From Nitrospirillum sp034653275 (GTDB lineage: Bacteria; Pseudomonadota; Alphaproteobacteria; Azospirillales; Azospirillaceae), in contig NZ_JAYEES010000003.1 in the NCBI RefSeq assembly GCF_034653275.1, positions 744,001 to 808,000 of the forward strand: 64,000 nt of DNA. Reading direction: 5' to 3'. Below the pieces are notes generated by a model, which was not told the origin of the DNA, did not search any database, and saw nothing but the letters and a program-made list of their open reading frames with translations. The position numbers and the translations under genes were made by a program. Positions 36,226 through 45,794 of the stretch are shown piece by piece. Within the stretch, counting starts at the first letter, position 1, and each line of letters starts with the position of its first letter.

Positions 36226-36443
36226 CAGGGCGGCGTCGGAGCCTGTCGGGAAAGGAAGGTACACGCGGCACGATAGCATGGACGGACAGTCTGTCGCGTC
36301 CCACCATCACAGGGGCGCCTAAGTTTTACGGCTTATGCCTTCAAAACGGCGGCGGGACCAGGGGCGCGGCCATGACGTTTTCGCGACCATCGCCCCGTCC
36401 GCCGCAAGCGTCTTGATTCCCGTGCGGACTCGTATTATCTCCG

Positions 36444-36470
36444 CTAGCACTCACCGGGGTTGAGTGCTAA
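36444..36470 (+). promoter_or_regulatory. CIRCE operator of groESL (HrcA site)
   Basis: CTAGCACTC, nine bases, GAGTGCTAA is a near-perfect CIRCE element (one departure from TTAGCACTC-N9-GAGTGCTAA). It lies 47 bases before the groES ATG and just downstream of a TTGATT / TTATCT promoter pair (36413-36440), so HrcA binding would block the start site. Confidence 0.95.
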
Positions 36471-36516
36471 CAGCAGGCTCGACCCCATCGCTTTTGCCTT
36501 TTAAGGGAGAGACCCT

Positions 36517-36804
36517 ATGAAGTTCCGTCCGCTGCACGACCGCGTGGTGGTGCGCCGCGTCGAGAGTGAGCAGAAGACCGCCGGCGGCATCATCATCCCC
36601 GACACCGTCAAGGAAAAGCCCCAGGAGGGCGAGGTCGTCGCCGTGGGCCCCGGCGCCCGTGACGAGCAGGGCAAGCTGATCGCCCTGGACGTGAAGGCTG
36701 GTGATCGCGTGCTGTTCGGCAAGTGGTCCGGCACCGAGGTCAAGATCGATGGGGGCGAATACCTCATCATGAAGGAATCCGACATCCTGGGCATCGTCGC
36801 CTGA
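36517..36804 (+). CDS. groES: Co-chaperonin GroES
   Basis: Ten-kDa lid of the GroEL folding chamber. The 95-residue product has the family N-terminus (KFRPLHDRVVVRRVE), the mobile loop (ESEQKTAGGIIIPDTVKEKPQ) and the C-terminus EYLIMKESDILGIV. GGGAGA precedes the ATG. It is controlled by the CIRCE site upstream and followed by groEL after 105 bases. Confidence 0.98.
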   Translation: MKFRPLHDRVVVRRVESEQKTAGGIIIPDTVKEKPQEGEVVAVGPGARDEQGKLIALDVKAGDRVLFGKWSGTEVKIDGGEYLIMKESDILGIVA

Positions 36805-36909
36805 TTGGATGACCGGGCTGGCTGACCCTGCCGGGTCGCCGCCCTGTCGTGTTCCCCTCAAAGCCATCGCGGGCCTCACGAGGCCCCGGAAATTCAAGGA
36901 AGAGAGATT

Positions 36910-38541
<1,632 letters not shown>

Positions 38542-38571
38542 TTCGTCCCCCAAGACGAATCGGAAATGAGG

Positions 38572-38604
38572 GGGCCGGCTTCCGAAAGGGGGCCGGCCCT
38601 TTTC
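38572..38604 (+). terminator. Rho-independent terminator of groESL
   Basis: A 7-bp GC stem GGGCCGG / CCGGCCC (38572-38578 with 38593-38599) is followed by TTTTCTTT, 30 bases after the groEL stop. Confidence 0.8.
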
Positions 38605-38607
38605 TTT

Positions 38608-38694
38608 GACGAAGGCGCATCCGCGCCTTCGATCCTCCCTTTTCAGTCCGCTGACGCTCCCCGAAAAGGTCCGGCGGCTGCGGTCGCAGCCTAG
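38608..38694 (+). repeat. Dispersed three-hairpin repeat, copy C
   Basis: Hairpin 1 is GAAGGCGC-ATCC-GCGCCTTC (38611-38630). Hairpin 2 pairs CCTTTTC (38638-38644) with GAAAAGG (38663-38669). Hairpin 3 is GGCTGC-GGTC-GCAGCC (38676-38691). This is the best-formed copy and lies right after the groEL terminator. Confidence 0.9.
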
Positions 38695-38827
38695 GCGCCA
38701 CGCGCCATGATGCTTCAGCCATATTTGGGTGGATGAGCTGTCATGGCCTTTCGGCGGGCTTGGCAGCGGGGGTGCGGCGGGGTTTCATCAGGGGCCCATC
38801 CAACCCCGCGTGACAGGCGGTGCGCCC

Positions 38828-39739
38828 ATGGCCTTGCTCGACGGTTTCACCCATCACCGCATCGCCACCGGCACGGTGGACATCCATGTGGCCCAAGGGG
38901 GGCCAGAGGGCGGGGGGCCGCCCCTGCTGCTGTTGCACGGCTTTCCCGAGACGCACGCCATGTGGCGCCTGGTGGCGCCGGATCTGGCGCGACGGTACAC
39001 GGTGGTCGCCGCCGACCTGCGCGGCTACGGTGACAGCGACAAGCCGGCCGACGCGGGCGACACCGGGCACGCGCTCTATTCCAAGCGGGCGATGGCGGCG
39101 GACATGGTGGCGGTGATGGCCGCGCTGGGCCATCCCCGTTTCCGCCTGGCGGCGCACGACCGGGGCGCCCGCGTGGCCCATCGCCTGGCGCTGGACCATC
39201 CGGAGACGGTGGAGCGGCTGTGCCTCATGGATATCGTGCCCGGCTCCGTCGTCTACGGCACGGTGGACCAGCGGGTGGCCACCGCCTATTGGCACTGGTT
39301 CTTCCTGATCCAGCCGGCGCCGTTTCCGGAACGGCTGCTGGGCCTGGACGCGGAATTCGTGCTGGCCAGCGCGCTGCGCGGCCTGTCGCCTCAGGCGGGT
39401 CAGGGGGAGGCGTCACCGTTTCCGCCGGCGGTCATGGCGGAGTATCTGCGCTGCTTCCGCAATCCGGCGACCCTGCACGCGATGTGCGAGGACTATCGCG
39501 CCGGCGCCGGCATTGATCTGGCGCATGAGGCCGAGGATCGGCGGCTGGGCCGGCGCATCCAGTGCCCGACCCTGGTGTTATGGGGAAAAAACGGCCTGGT
39601 CGGCCGCGCCTACGACCCGCTGGCGGTGTGGGGTGAGGTCTGCCGCGATCTCCAGGGCGAGGCCCTGGACTGCGGCCACTTCCTACCGGAAGAGCGCCCG
39701 CAGGATGTCCTGCGCGCGCTCTTGGATTTCATGGGATAG
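38828..39739 (+). CDS. Alpha/beta hydrolase, haloacetate dehalogenase-like
   Basis: Likely hydrolytic dehalogenase of the fluoroacetate dehalogenase group. The 303-residue product has the oxyanion-hole LLLHGFPETH, DLRGYGDSDKP, an aspartate nucleophile in AHDRGARVAHRLALDHP near 103-120, MDIVPG, the halide-binding region YWHWFFLIQ near 148-156 and the catalytic His in LDCGHFLPEE near 283. These residues mirror fluoroacetate dehalogenases closely, although epoxide hydrolase activity cannot be excluded. ATG 38828 gives the family start. Confidence 0.82.
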   Translation: MALLDGFTHHRIATGTVDIHVAQGGPEGGGPPLLLLHGFPETHAMWRLVAPDLARRYTVVAADLRGYGDSDKPADAGDTGHALYSKRAMAADMVAVMAALGHPRFRLAAHDRGARVAHRLALDHPETVERLCLMDIVPGSVVYGTVDQRVATAYWHWFFLIQPAPFPERLLGLDAEFVLASALRGLSPQAGQGEASPFPPAVMAEYLRCFRNPATLHAMCEDYRAGAGIDLAHEAEDRRLGRRIQCPTLVLWGKNGLVGRAYDPLAVWGEVCRDLQGEALDCGHFLPEERPQDVLRALLDFMG

Positions 39740-39816
39740 GGACCAGGCTTACTTCCAGTCCCACCTAAATCCCTTCCCAGGCCGCGGCTGCGGCCGCTGG
39801 CGCTTGAGGCAACCGC

Positions 39817-40062
39817 TCAATGCACCCGCTGCGGTTCCATGTCGTGCTGGCGGACGGAGGCCAGCGCCACCTCGGGGGAGGCGGCCACGGCCAGCGGCGT
39901 GCCGTCGGCGGCGTGGATGGCGTAGCCCAGGATGCCCTGTGTCAGCACCGGCTTCACATAAGCCAGGACGTTCACGCCGAAGGCGGCGAAGTCCTGGGTG
40001 GACAGGTGGCGCAGGGCGTCGGGGCTCAGCGTCTGGAATTCGGCGTCGAAGCTGTCGGTCAT
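39817..40062 (-). CDS. DUF1150 family protein
   Basis: Small alphaproteobacterial protein of unknown function, 81 residues, with the family core FGVNVLAYVKPV...GYAIHAADGTPLAVAASPEVA. It lies downstream of hsp20 on the same strand (99 bases apart), the usual neighbour of this family, so it is probably heat-inducible with it. ATG 40062 is selected because the upstream frame extension is not conserved in character. Confidence 0.85.
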   Translation of the reverse strand: MTDSFDAEFQTLSPDALRHLSTQDFAAFGVNVLAYVKPVLTQGILGYAIHAADGTPLAVAASPEVALASVRQHDMEPQRVH

Positions 40063-40161
40063 GATGTCACTCGCTTTTCGCAACGTGAGGAAAGACAGGC
40101 TTTTGGAAGCCCTGTCAGGGTGAAGGCGGAAAGTGGCCCGATCTGGGATCAAGCGGGGTTT

Positions 40162-40635
40162 TTATGGGGCGGGGCTTTTATCGGGCGAAACGTCGATGGT
40201 TTGGGGCTCGGGCGTGCCCTCGCCGGCGCCGCTGATCTTGATGGTGCGCACCTTGGGCTCAGGAATCGGCCGGCGCAGGTCGATGTGCAGCAGGCCGTTG
40301 TCCAAGCTGGCGCCCAGAACCTCGATGCCGTCGGCCAGGACGAAGCTGCGCTGGAACTGCCGGGCGGCGATGCCGCGGTGCAGGTAGATGCGCGACTTGT
40401 CGTCCTGCTGGCGGCCACGGATGATCAGCTGGTTGTCCTCCGTCTGCACCTGCAGGTCGTCGAAGGTGAAACCGGCCACGGCCAGGGAGATGCGCAAGCC
40501 GTCTTCACCGACCTGCTCGATATTATAGGGGGGATAGCCCTCGGCGGCGGACTTGGAGATCCGGTCGAGCGTGCGCTCGAACTGGTCGAAACCCAGCAGG
40601 AAGGGGCTGTTCAGGAACGAGACGCGGGTATTCAT
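40162..40635 (-). CDS. Small heat shock protein Hsp20 (IbpA-like)
   Basis: ATP-independent holdase. The 157-residue product has the N-terminal arm (SPFLLGFDQFERTLDRISKSAAEGYPPYNIE), an alpha-crystallin domain (about 40-130; LAVAGFTFDDLQVQ, GIAARQFQRSFVLADGIEV) and a C-terminal extension. ATG 40635 has GGAGG about eight bases upstream. A sigma-32-type promoter lies 120-150 bases upstream. Confidence 0.93.
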   Translation of the reverse strand: MNTRVSFLNSPFLLGFDQFERTLDRISKSAAEGYPPYNIEQVGEDGLRISLAVAGFTFDDLQVQTEDNQLIIRGRQQDDKSRIYLHRGIAARQFQRSFVLADGIEVLGASLDNGLLHIDLRRPIPEPKVRTIKISGAGEGTPEPQTIDVSPDKSPAP

Positions 40636-40754
40636 GATGTCGGCAACCTCCTCCAACGAGCGAGTATGCGGGGGCGGCCTCCGCGCCGGGCTCCATCCGA
40701 ACCCGGTGCCTTCGGCCCGCTGCTCGGCGGCCCGGAACGGCACCGCCTACGGGA

Positions 40755-40783
40755 TACATGGGTACCCCCTCCCACGGTTCAAG
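40755..40783 (-). promoter_or_regulatory. RpoH (sigma-32) type promoter for hsp20
   Basis: On the minus strand CTTGAA (40783-40778), 15 bases, then CCCATGTA (40762-40755) fits the sigma-32 consensus CTTGAA-N13-15-CCCCATNT well. The 5' untranslated region would be about 110 bases. I see no clear ROSE-type anti-Shine-Dalgarno element in it. Confidence 0.65.
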
Positions 40784-40899
40784 ACAAGCGCCGGCGCGCG
40801 GGTGGGCTTGAGGGCCGTGAGGAATCGGGGCGGGACATGATGCGGCGCGCACCTCCTGTGATCACCATCATGGCAGAGTGGGCGCATGCCTTTCGGTCA

Positions 40900-41250
40900 G
40901 GGGATAAGGACCGGATCCAGATACCCCCAGAATCTGTGGATAAGTCTGTGAAAGGGTGGTGCCGGGGCCAGGAGTCCCGGGGCTCTGCGCCCTTTGCCCA
41001 AGAAATAGGCAATAACATCAAGCTATTGAAATTAAACAATATTAACGGCAATACGTTTGCGCTACCGGGGGTATTTCCTTATCGCGAAGGGCCATGGCGG
41101 GCCCTCATTCGACCTTGACAGGCTTGTGGACCGTCAGGCAGCCGGCCCATCGTCGGGGAGCGCGGGGTTTCCTTGAGGCTAGGCCCTCCGTCAGGGGATT
41201 CGAGTCGCGGCGCCTTAGGTTTTCCCTGCCGTTGGTAGGGGTTTATCTCC
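40900..41250. other. AT-rich intergenic region with a perfect DnaA box, candidate replication origin
   Basis: Between hsp20 and the next gene lies about 550 bases without a gene. It contains the perfect DnaA box TGTGGATAA (40935-40943), three more GATAA/TTATC cores (40903, 41079, 41243), an AT-rich block at 41008-41056 and three GANTC sites for CcrM methylation (40930, 41197, 41202). This combination resembles an alphaproteobacterial oriC. Only one box is perfect, so a chance match or another DnaA-regulated site is possible. Confidence 0.35.
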
Positions 41251-41335
41251 GGCGTCGCGCTTGATCAACCGCCGGGGTCATGACACAAGCATTGCGATCT
41301 ACCATTCTGGCTTACCGCCTTTTTCGAGGTGACCC

Positions 41336-41926
41336 ATGCGTCGTCTGTTCGTGGCCCTTGTTCTCGGTCTGCTGGTCGTGGCGCCCGCCGGCGTTGGCGT
41401 ACGGTCCGCCTGGGCCCAGTCGGGCGGCTTCGGTTTCGCCGATGAGACGCCCATCACCTTGAACGTGGCCGAGATCGAGGTGGTGAACGACTACGTGTCG
41501 CCCATGAAGCCGCCCAACATCGAATACCAGCTGCAGCTGACCCCGGCCGAGGTGGTGCGCCTGTGGGTGCAGGATCGGCTGAAGGCCGCCGGCTCCAGCG
41601 GCAAGGCCCGGGTCGTCATCAAGAACGCCAGCATCGTGGAAGTGAACCTGCCGCGCACCACCGGCGTGAAGGGGTGGTTCACCACGGACCAGTCGCAGCG
41701 CTATGACGGCCGTGTGGAGGTGGAGATCCAGGTGGACATGCCGGCCAAGGGCTATGCCGGCAGCACTTCGGTGGTGGTGACCTCCAGCCAGTCGGTGTCC
41801 GAGGACGTGACCCTGAACCAGCGGGAAAAGACCTGGTCGCAGCTGGTGCGCGACATGGCCCGCGACATGGACGCCCAGCTGGCCAAGGGCATACGCGACA
41901 ACCTGTTCGCGGCTATGATTCTCTGA
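41336..41926 (+). CDS. Secreted or periplasmic hypothetical protein
   Basis: No family recognised. The 196-residue product has a clear signal peptide (MRRLFVALVLGLLVVAPAG, cleavage after SAWA near residue 27; no lipobox cysteine) and a compact mature domain with repeated beta-like segments (VEVEIQVDMPAKGYAG, STSVVVTSSQSVSEDVTL). It ends in a terminator shared with folE. Confidence 0.75.
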   Translation: MRRLFVALVLGLLVVAPAGVGVRSAWAQSGGFGFADETPITLNVAEIEVVNDYVSPMKPPNIEYQLQLTPAEVVRLWVQDRLKAAGSSGKARVVIKNASIVEVNLPRTTGVKGWFTTDQSQRYDGRVEVEIQVDMPAKGYAGSTSVVVTSSQSVSEDVTLNQREKTWSQLVRDMARDMDAQLAKGIRDNLFAAMIL

Positions 41927-41929
41927 GTT

Positions 41930-42027
41930 CCTCAGGCGCCGGCAAGGCCGTTCGGCCCTTTGGCTATCCTCGCGTTTCAGTCCGCTTCGCTTCCCAAAAC
42001 GCTCCGGCGGCCGCAGTCGCGGCCTAG
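41930..42027 (+). repeat. Dispersed three-hairpin repeat, copy D
   Basis: Hairpin 1 is AAGGCC-GTTC-GGCCCTT (41944-41960, one bulge, loop differing from the ATCC of other copies). Hairpin 2 pairs GCGTTT (41972-41977) with AAACGC (41997-42002). Hairpin 3 is GGCCGC-AGTC-GCGGCC (42009-42024). It lies directly after the stop of the 41336 gene. Confidence 0.85.
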
Positions 42028-42061
42028 GAAAAGGGTGATGGGACTGGCGATGGCGCAAAGG

Positions 42062-42099
42062 AAAAGGCCGGTGGCGCTGGGGGCGCCGCCGGCCTTTTT
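42062..42099. terminator. Bidirectional terminator between the 41336 gene and folE
   Basis: A 16-bp stem with one G-T mismatch (AAAAGGCCGGTGGCGC at 42062-42077 with its complement at 42083-42098) is flanked by A and T runs, so it works on both strands for these convergent genes. Confidence 0.85.
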
Positions 42100-42121
42100 C
42101 ATTGGTGTTGGGGCTCGGGCC

Positions 42122-42790
42122 TCAGAACATGCTCCCGGCCGGGCTGGGGGTGCCGATCATGGCCAGGAACTCGCGACGGGTGCTGGGGTCGTTGCGGAAG
42201 GCGCCCAGCATGCGGCTGGTGACCATGGACACGCCGGGCTTGTGCACGCCGCGGGTGGTCATGCACTGGTGCGCCGCCTCGATCACCACGGCCACGCCCA
42301 GGGGCTGCAGCACCTCGTCGATGGTGTTGGCGATCTGCGAGGTCATCTTCTCCTGGATCTGCAGGCGCTTGGCATAGACCTCCACCACCCGCGCCAGCTT
42401 GGAGATGCCGACCACGCGCGACCGGGGCAGGTACGCCACGTGGGCCACGCCGATGATGGGCACCATGTGGTGCTCGCAATAGCTCTCGAAGCGGATGTCG
42501 CGCAGCACGACCATCTCGTCGTAGCCGTCGGTCTCCTCGAAGGTGCGGGCCAGCAGCTCCATGGGGTCGGAGGCATAGCCGGCGAAGAATTCCTCATAGC
42601 TGCGCACCACGCGGTCGGGCGTGCCCAGCAGGCCTTCGCGCGTGGGGTCGTCGCCCGCCCAGCGCAGCAGGGTGCGGACCGCCTCCTCCGCTTCCTCCCG
42701 GCTGGGGCGGCCTTGGGCGACCACGGTGCGGCGTCCGTGGACCGGCCCGGCCACGATCTTGTCGGCAGGGGTGTTTTTGGCGTGGGTCAC
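42122..42790 (-). CDS. folE: GTP cyclohydrolase I
   Basis: First step of tetrahydrofolate and pterin synthesis (GTP to dihydroneopterin triphosphate). The 222-residue product has the zinc and catalytic residues in SYCEHHMVPIIGVAHVAY near 103-120 and QCMTTRGVHKPG near 174-185. The start is GTG at 42790 with GAGGGAGAA just upstream. It is convergent with the 41336 gene; apaG lies upstream on the same strand 156 bases away, and that gap shows nothing else. Confidence 0.97.
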   Translation of the reverse strand: MTHAKNTPADKIVAGPVHGRRTVVAQGRPSREEAEEAVRTLLRWAGDDPTREGLLGTPDRVVRSYEEFFAGYASDPMELLARTFEETDGYDEMVVLRDIRFESYCEHHMVPIIGVAHVAYLPRSRVVGISKLARVVEVYAKRLQIQEKMTSQIANTIDEVLQPLGVAVVIEAAHQCMTTRGVHKPGVSMVTSRMLGAFRNDPSTRREFLAMIGTPSPAGSMF

Positions 42791-42946
42791 GGTGTTTCTC
42801 CCTCGGGCGGGCTGGCTTGGTTGGCGTGGGGGCTGTCTCGCCCCGGAGTCGGTTTGTGCGGTCGGGTATGTACAAGCGCCGCGCGGGGCCGTCTGTGACA
42901 GCGGCCGGGCTGCTCTTGTGGCTCTATCTACGAGCGGGCGCGGCTG

Positions 42947-43339
42947 TCAGTTCAGCGCCCCGCGTTCATGGGGGCTATCCAGCGAGAAGGCGGGGATGCG
43001 CACGTCGAAACGGCTGCCGTCCGTGCGCTCCATCTGATAGCTGCCGACCATGATGCCCGACGGGGTGCTCAGCGGCGTGCCGCTGGTGTATTCGAAGGAT
43101 TGGCCGGGGCTCAGCACCGGCTGTTCCCCCACGACGCCGGCGCCCCGCACCTCCTGCACCCGGCCGCGGGCGTCGGTGATGTGCCAATGGCGGCTGCGCA
43201 GCTGCACCGTCTCACCGCCGGTGTTCTCGATTCGCACGGTGTAGGCCCAGACGTAGTGGCCTTCCCCCGGGGACGATTGGTCCTCCAGGAATTCGGGGCG
43301 CACGCTGACCCGGATGGCGTGGGTGGTTTCACTGTACAT
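42947..43339 (-). CDS. apaG: ApaG domain protein (Co2+/Mg2+ efflux-associated)
   Basis: Small all-beta fibronectin-like protein. The 130-residue product carries the family features IRVSVRPEFLEDQSSP, YTVRIENTGGETVQLRSRHW and GSYQMERTDGSRFDVRIPAFSLD. The biochemical role is uncertain; it has been linked to divalent cation resistance and symmetric Ap4A handling. ATG 43339. Confidence 0.94.
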   Translation of the reverse strand: MYSETTHAIRVSVRPEFLEDQSSPGEGHYVWAYTVRIENTGGETVQLRSRHWHITDARGRVQEVRGAGVVGEQPVLSPGQSFEYTSGTPLSTPSGIMVGSYQMERTDGSRFDVRIPAFSLDSPHERGALN

Positions 43340-43891
43340 CGAACATGTCTTTCAGGGCGTTCTTCCCGTGTCGGCGGCCGGCGGCTGGTTCACCCAGCGC
43401 CCGGTTGGTCCGCGACAAAATCTCCTGTCCCATCCTTCTTAGGCCTGTTCGCCGCCAATCTCCAGGGTCTTGGGCCGCAGGGAGGGGCCGCAGGGAGGGG
43501 CGCCAGGGGCGGCGGCGGGGCAGGGCGCGTCCAGCAGCCCACGGGGCGCTCCAGGGCGGGGGGCTGGGGCGGCGTGCGCGGGGTGACGGTTCCAGCATTG
43601 CCGCCAGCGGGATGCCGACCCCGGCCCAGTGCGGATCAGGCCCGAAAAACACGCTTGCGCCCGGGGGGGCTTGGCCTCATATAGGCCGTCAGGTGCAACT
43701 ACCGACGGCGCGTTACATGTACGCCAGCCTCCTCCTTCGACGACGATCCTCCGGTCGCCTGCCATGCGGGCGACAGGGTCGTATCACGGCCGGATGCTGA
43801 CGCGTCGCCCCACTCCTGGCGACGCCCCTCGGTTCCGGTCTCTAGGCGCCCACCGCGCCATCGTTTTAGAGAACCGGGACACCCCAATCGT
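43340..43891. other. Long gap, no supportable gene
   Basis: This 552-base GC-rich stretch has open frames on both strands but none with a homologous-looking product or ribosome binding site. It contains an exact tandem repeat (GGCCGCAGGGAGG twice at 43473-43499) and a run of seven G (43663-43669). It could be a decayed gene; I cannot support a specific one. Confidence 0.4.
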
Positions 43892-44503
43892 ATGATCCTG
43901 ACGACTGAGCTGCCGGCGCACGCCGGCGCCATCGAACGCCTGCTCGACACCGCCTTCGGACCGAAGCGCAAAGCCAAGACCGTTTACCGCTTGCGCCGTG
44001 GTGTCGCGCCCGTGGCCGACCTGTGCATGGTGGCGCTGGATGAAGAGGCGCCGGGCTACTCCGCCGCCCAGCCGCGCCTGGTGGCGTCCATCCGCTACTG
44101 GCCGGTGATGGCCGCCGACGGCACCATGACCCTGATGCTGGGCCCTATCGCCGTGGCCGAGGATTACCGGTCCGCCGGCCTGGGCGGCCAGCTGATCCGC
44201 GCCAGCCTGGCCCGGGCCGAGGCGTTGGGTTACGCCAGCGTCCTGCTGGTGGGCGACGCCCCCTACTACAACCGCTTCGGCTTCACCCGCCAGCCGGTGC
44301 TGGGCCTGAAGCTGCCGGGCCCGGTGGAACTGGACCGCTTCCTGGGCCTGGAGTTCATCCCCGGCTCGCTCAGCAACGCCCACGGCATGTTGGGCCGTCC
44401 CCCGGTCACCCGCACCGCCGCGCCAGCCGCGACGGCCGAAACCGCCACGGCCGAAACCGGCGTGGCCAAGCTGGCCCGCCCGCGCCGGAGGGCGGTTCGC
44501 TGA
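43892..44503 (+). CDS. GNAT family N-acetyltransferase
   Basis: Acetyl-CoA dependent transferase. The 203-residue product has the acetyl-CoA loop region LGPIAVAEDYRSAGLGGQLIRASL near 85-108 and the YhbS-like motif GDAPYYNRFGF near 122-132. An Ala/Thr-rich tail with a short repeat (TAETATAETG) follows from residue 175. The substrate is unknown. It lies upstream of tRNA-Gly on the same strand. Confidence 0.88.
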   Translation: MILTTELPAHAGAIERLLDTAFGPKRKAKTVYRLRRGVAPVADLCMVALDEEAPGYSAAQPRLVASIRYWPVMAADGTMTLMLGPIAVAEDYRSAGLGGQLIRASLARAEALGYASVLLVGDAPYYNRFGFTRQPVLGLKLPGPVELDRFLGLEFIPGSLSNAHGMLGRPPVTRTAAPAATAETATAETGVAKLARPRRRAVR

Positions 44504-44644
44504 ACCGTCCGGCCCCCCGGCCAATTGCAACGGCCGGGACCCATGACCGTGTCCCTCCAAGGCCGTTATGTCCCGCGTTTCCAGGCGGCACTCGCACTGC
44601 CGCTTGAACGCCGCCCCGGAAAGCCCTATAAGCTCCTTCCCGGC

Positions 44645-44718
44645 GCGGGTGTAGCTCAATGGTAGAGCAGAAGCTTCCCAAGCTTACGACGAGGGTTCGA
44701 TTCCCTTCACCCGCTCCA
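44645..44718 (+). tRNA. tRNA-Gly(CCC)
   Basis: A complete 74-base cloverleaf: acceptor GCGGGTG / CACCCGC, D arm GCTCAATGGTAGAGC, anticodon loop TTCCCAA (anticodon CCC at 44677-44679), T arm GAGGG-TTCGATT-CCCTT, and an encoded CCA at 44716-44718. The closing pair of the anticodon stem is G-A, the only defect. Confidence 0.95.
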
Positions 44719-44869
44719 GTTCCGGCCGCCGGCCATATCCCCGATAGGACCATTTCGCGGCCATCCGACGCGCGGGCCTTGAAGCCCGCCGCCTCACTGC
44801 CGCGACGGTTCCTTCCCACATTACAAGTGTGTAACCCGGTTGGGCGCTGGTCGCTTTCCCGTTGAATCG

Positions 44870-44947
44870 GCGGGCCAGTGGGACAATATGGAAATCGCGG
44901 CCCATGGGGGTCGCCTGGGTTTAACCTGGGATCATTCGAGGAACGTC
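44870..44947 (+). promoter_or_regulatory. Possible ybhL-type leader element
   Basis: An alphaproteobacterial 'ybhL' leader motif is known upstream of genes of this Bax-inhibitor family. The 78 bases here hold a small dyad (GGTTTAACC at 44918-44926) in a CCTGGG..CCTGGG context ending in CGAGGAACG before the ATG. I cannot test the consensus, so this is position-based. Confidence 0.3.
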
Positions 44948-45670
44948 ATGGCTATTGGACCCTACAATCGTTTTGCGTCGAGCACCGGCGCTTACGACCG
45001 GGCCCTGTTCGATGAGGGCCTGCGCCAGCATATGCTGCGCGTTTTCAACTACATGACTGTCGGCCTGATCGTCACCGGCCTTGTCGCCTTCTTCGGGGCC
45101 CAGTCCCCGGCCCTGGTGGCGGCCATCTTCGGCACGCCGCTGAAGTGGGTGGTCATGCTGGCCCCGATCGGCTTCGTGTTCGCCCTGTCGGCCGGCATCA
45201 ACCGCATGTCCTCGGGCACGCTGCGCACCGTCTTCTTCGCCTACTGCGCCGTCATGGGCCTGTCGCTCATGAGCCTTTTCCTGGTGTTCACCGGCGCCAG
45301 CATCGCCCGCGTGTTCTTCATCTCGGCCGCCACCTTCGCCGGCGCCTCGCTGTACGGCTACACCGCCAAGCGTGACCTGACGCAGTTCGGCTCGTTCCTG
45401 ATCATGGGCGTCATCGGCCTGGTCATCGCCAGCCTGGTCAACATCTTCCTGGCCTCCAGCGCGCTGCAGTTCGCGGTGTCGGTGCTGGGCGTGCTGATCT
45501 TCACGGGCCTGACCGCCTATGACAGCCAGCGCATCAAGGAGATGTACGCCGAGTCCTGGGGTGTCGAGGCCAACACCAAGCTGGCCGTCATGGGCGCGCT
45601 GAGCCTGTACCTCGACTTCATCAACATCTTCATCTCCCTGATGCAGCTGATGGGCGACCGCCGCAACTAA
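44948..45670 (+). CDS. Bax inhibitor-1/YccA family membrane protein
   Basis: Seven-helix TMBIM-family protein of the inner membrane (YbhL-like), a possible calcium or proton leak channel. The 240-residue product has the alphaproteobacterial N-terminus (YDRALFDEGLRQHMLRVFNYMTVGL) and the family motif SLYLDFINIFISLMQLMG at the C-terminus. ATG 44948 with CGAGGAACG is preferred over an open extension from 44840. It is followed by a strong terminator. Confidence 0.94.
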   Translation: MAIGPYNRFASSTGAYDRALFDEGLRQHMLRVFNYMTVGLIVTGLVAFFGAQSPALVAAIFGTPLKWVVMLAPIGFVFALSAGINRMSSGTLRTVFFAYCAVMGLSLMSLFLVFTGASIARVFFISAATFAGASLYGYTAKRDLTQFGSFLIMGVIGLVIASLVNIFLASSALQFAVSVLGVLIFTGLTAYDSQRIKEMYAESWGVEANTKLAVMGALSLYLDFINIFISLMQLMGDRRN

Positions 45671-45700
45671 GCGGAACCCATCATCGACCAAAGGGTTGAG

Positions 45701-45729
45701 GGGCCGTCCGGGAAACCGGGCGGCCCTTT
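45701..45729 (+). terminator. Rho-independent terminator of the Bax-inhibitor gene
   Basis: GGGCCGTCCGG (45701-45711) pairs with CCGGGCGGCCC (45716-45726, one G-T pair) and is followed by TTTCCTTTT. It lies 30 bases after the stop. Confidence 0.8.
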
Positions 45730-45794
45730 CCTTTTGGCGCCGCCGCCGGTCATGATCGGCGGCGTCCTGTTCTCCGCCCCGGAGGTTCGCCGCC

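Noticed and set aside
40636..40750. ROSE-type RNA thermometer in the hsp20 leader
   Set aside because: I found no stretch that could mask the GGAGG with the characteristic UUGCU-type pairing; a sigma-32 promoter explains heat control.
43329..43652. Minus-strand frame upstream of apaG as a gene
   Set aside because: Pro/Arg/Ala-rich with no ribosome binding site or family feature, and it overlaps the apaG start.
44684..44905. Short minus-strand frame ending KGIEPSS
   Set aside because: Translation of the complement of tRNA-Gly, a well-known annotation artefact.
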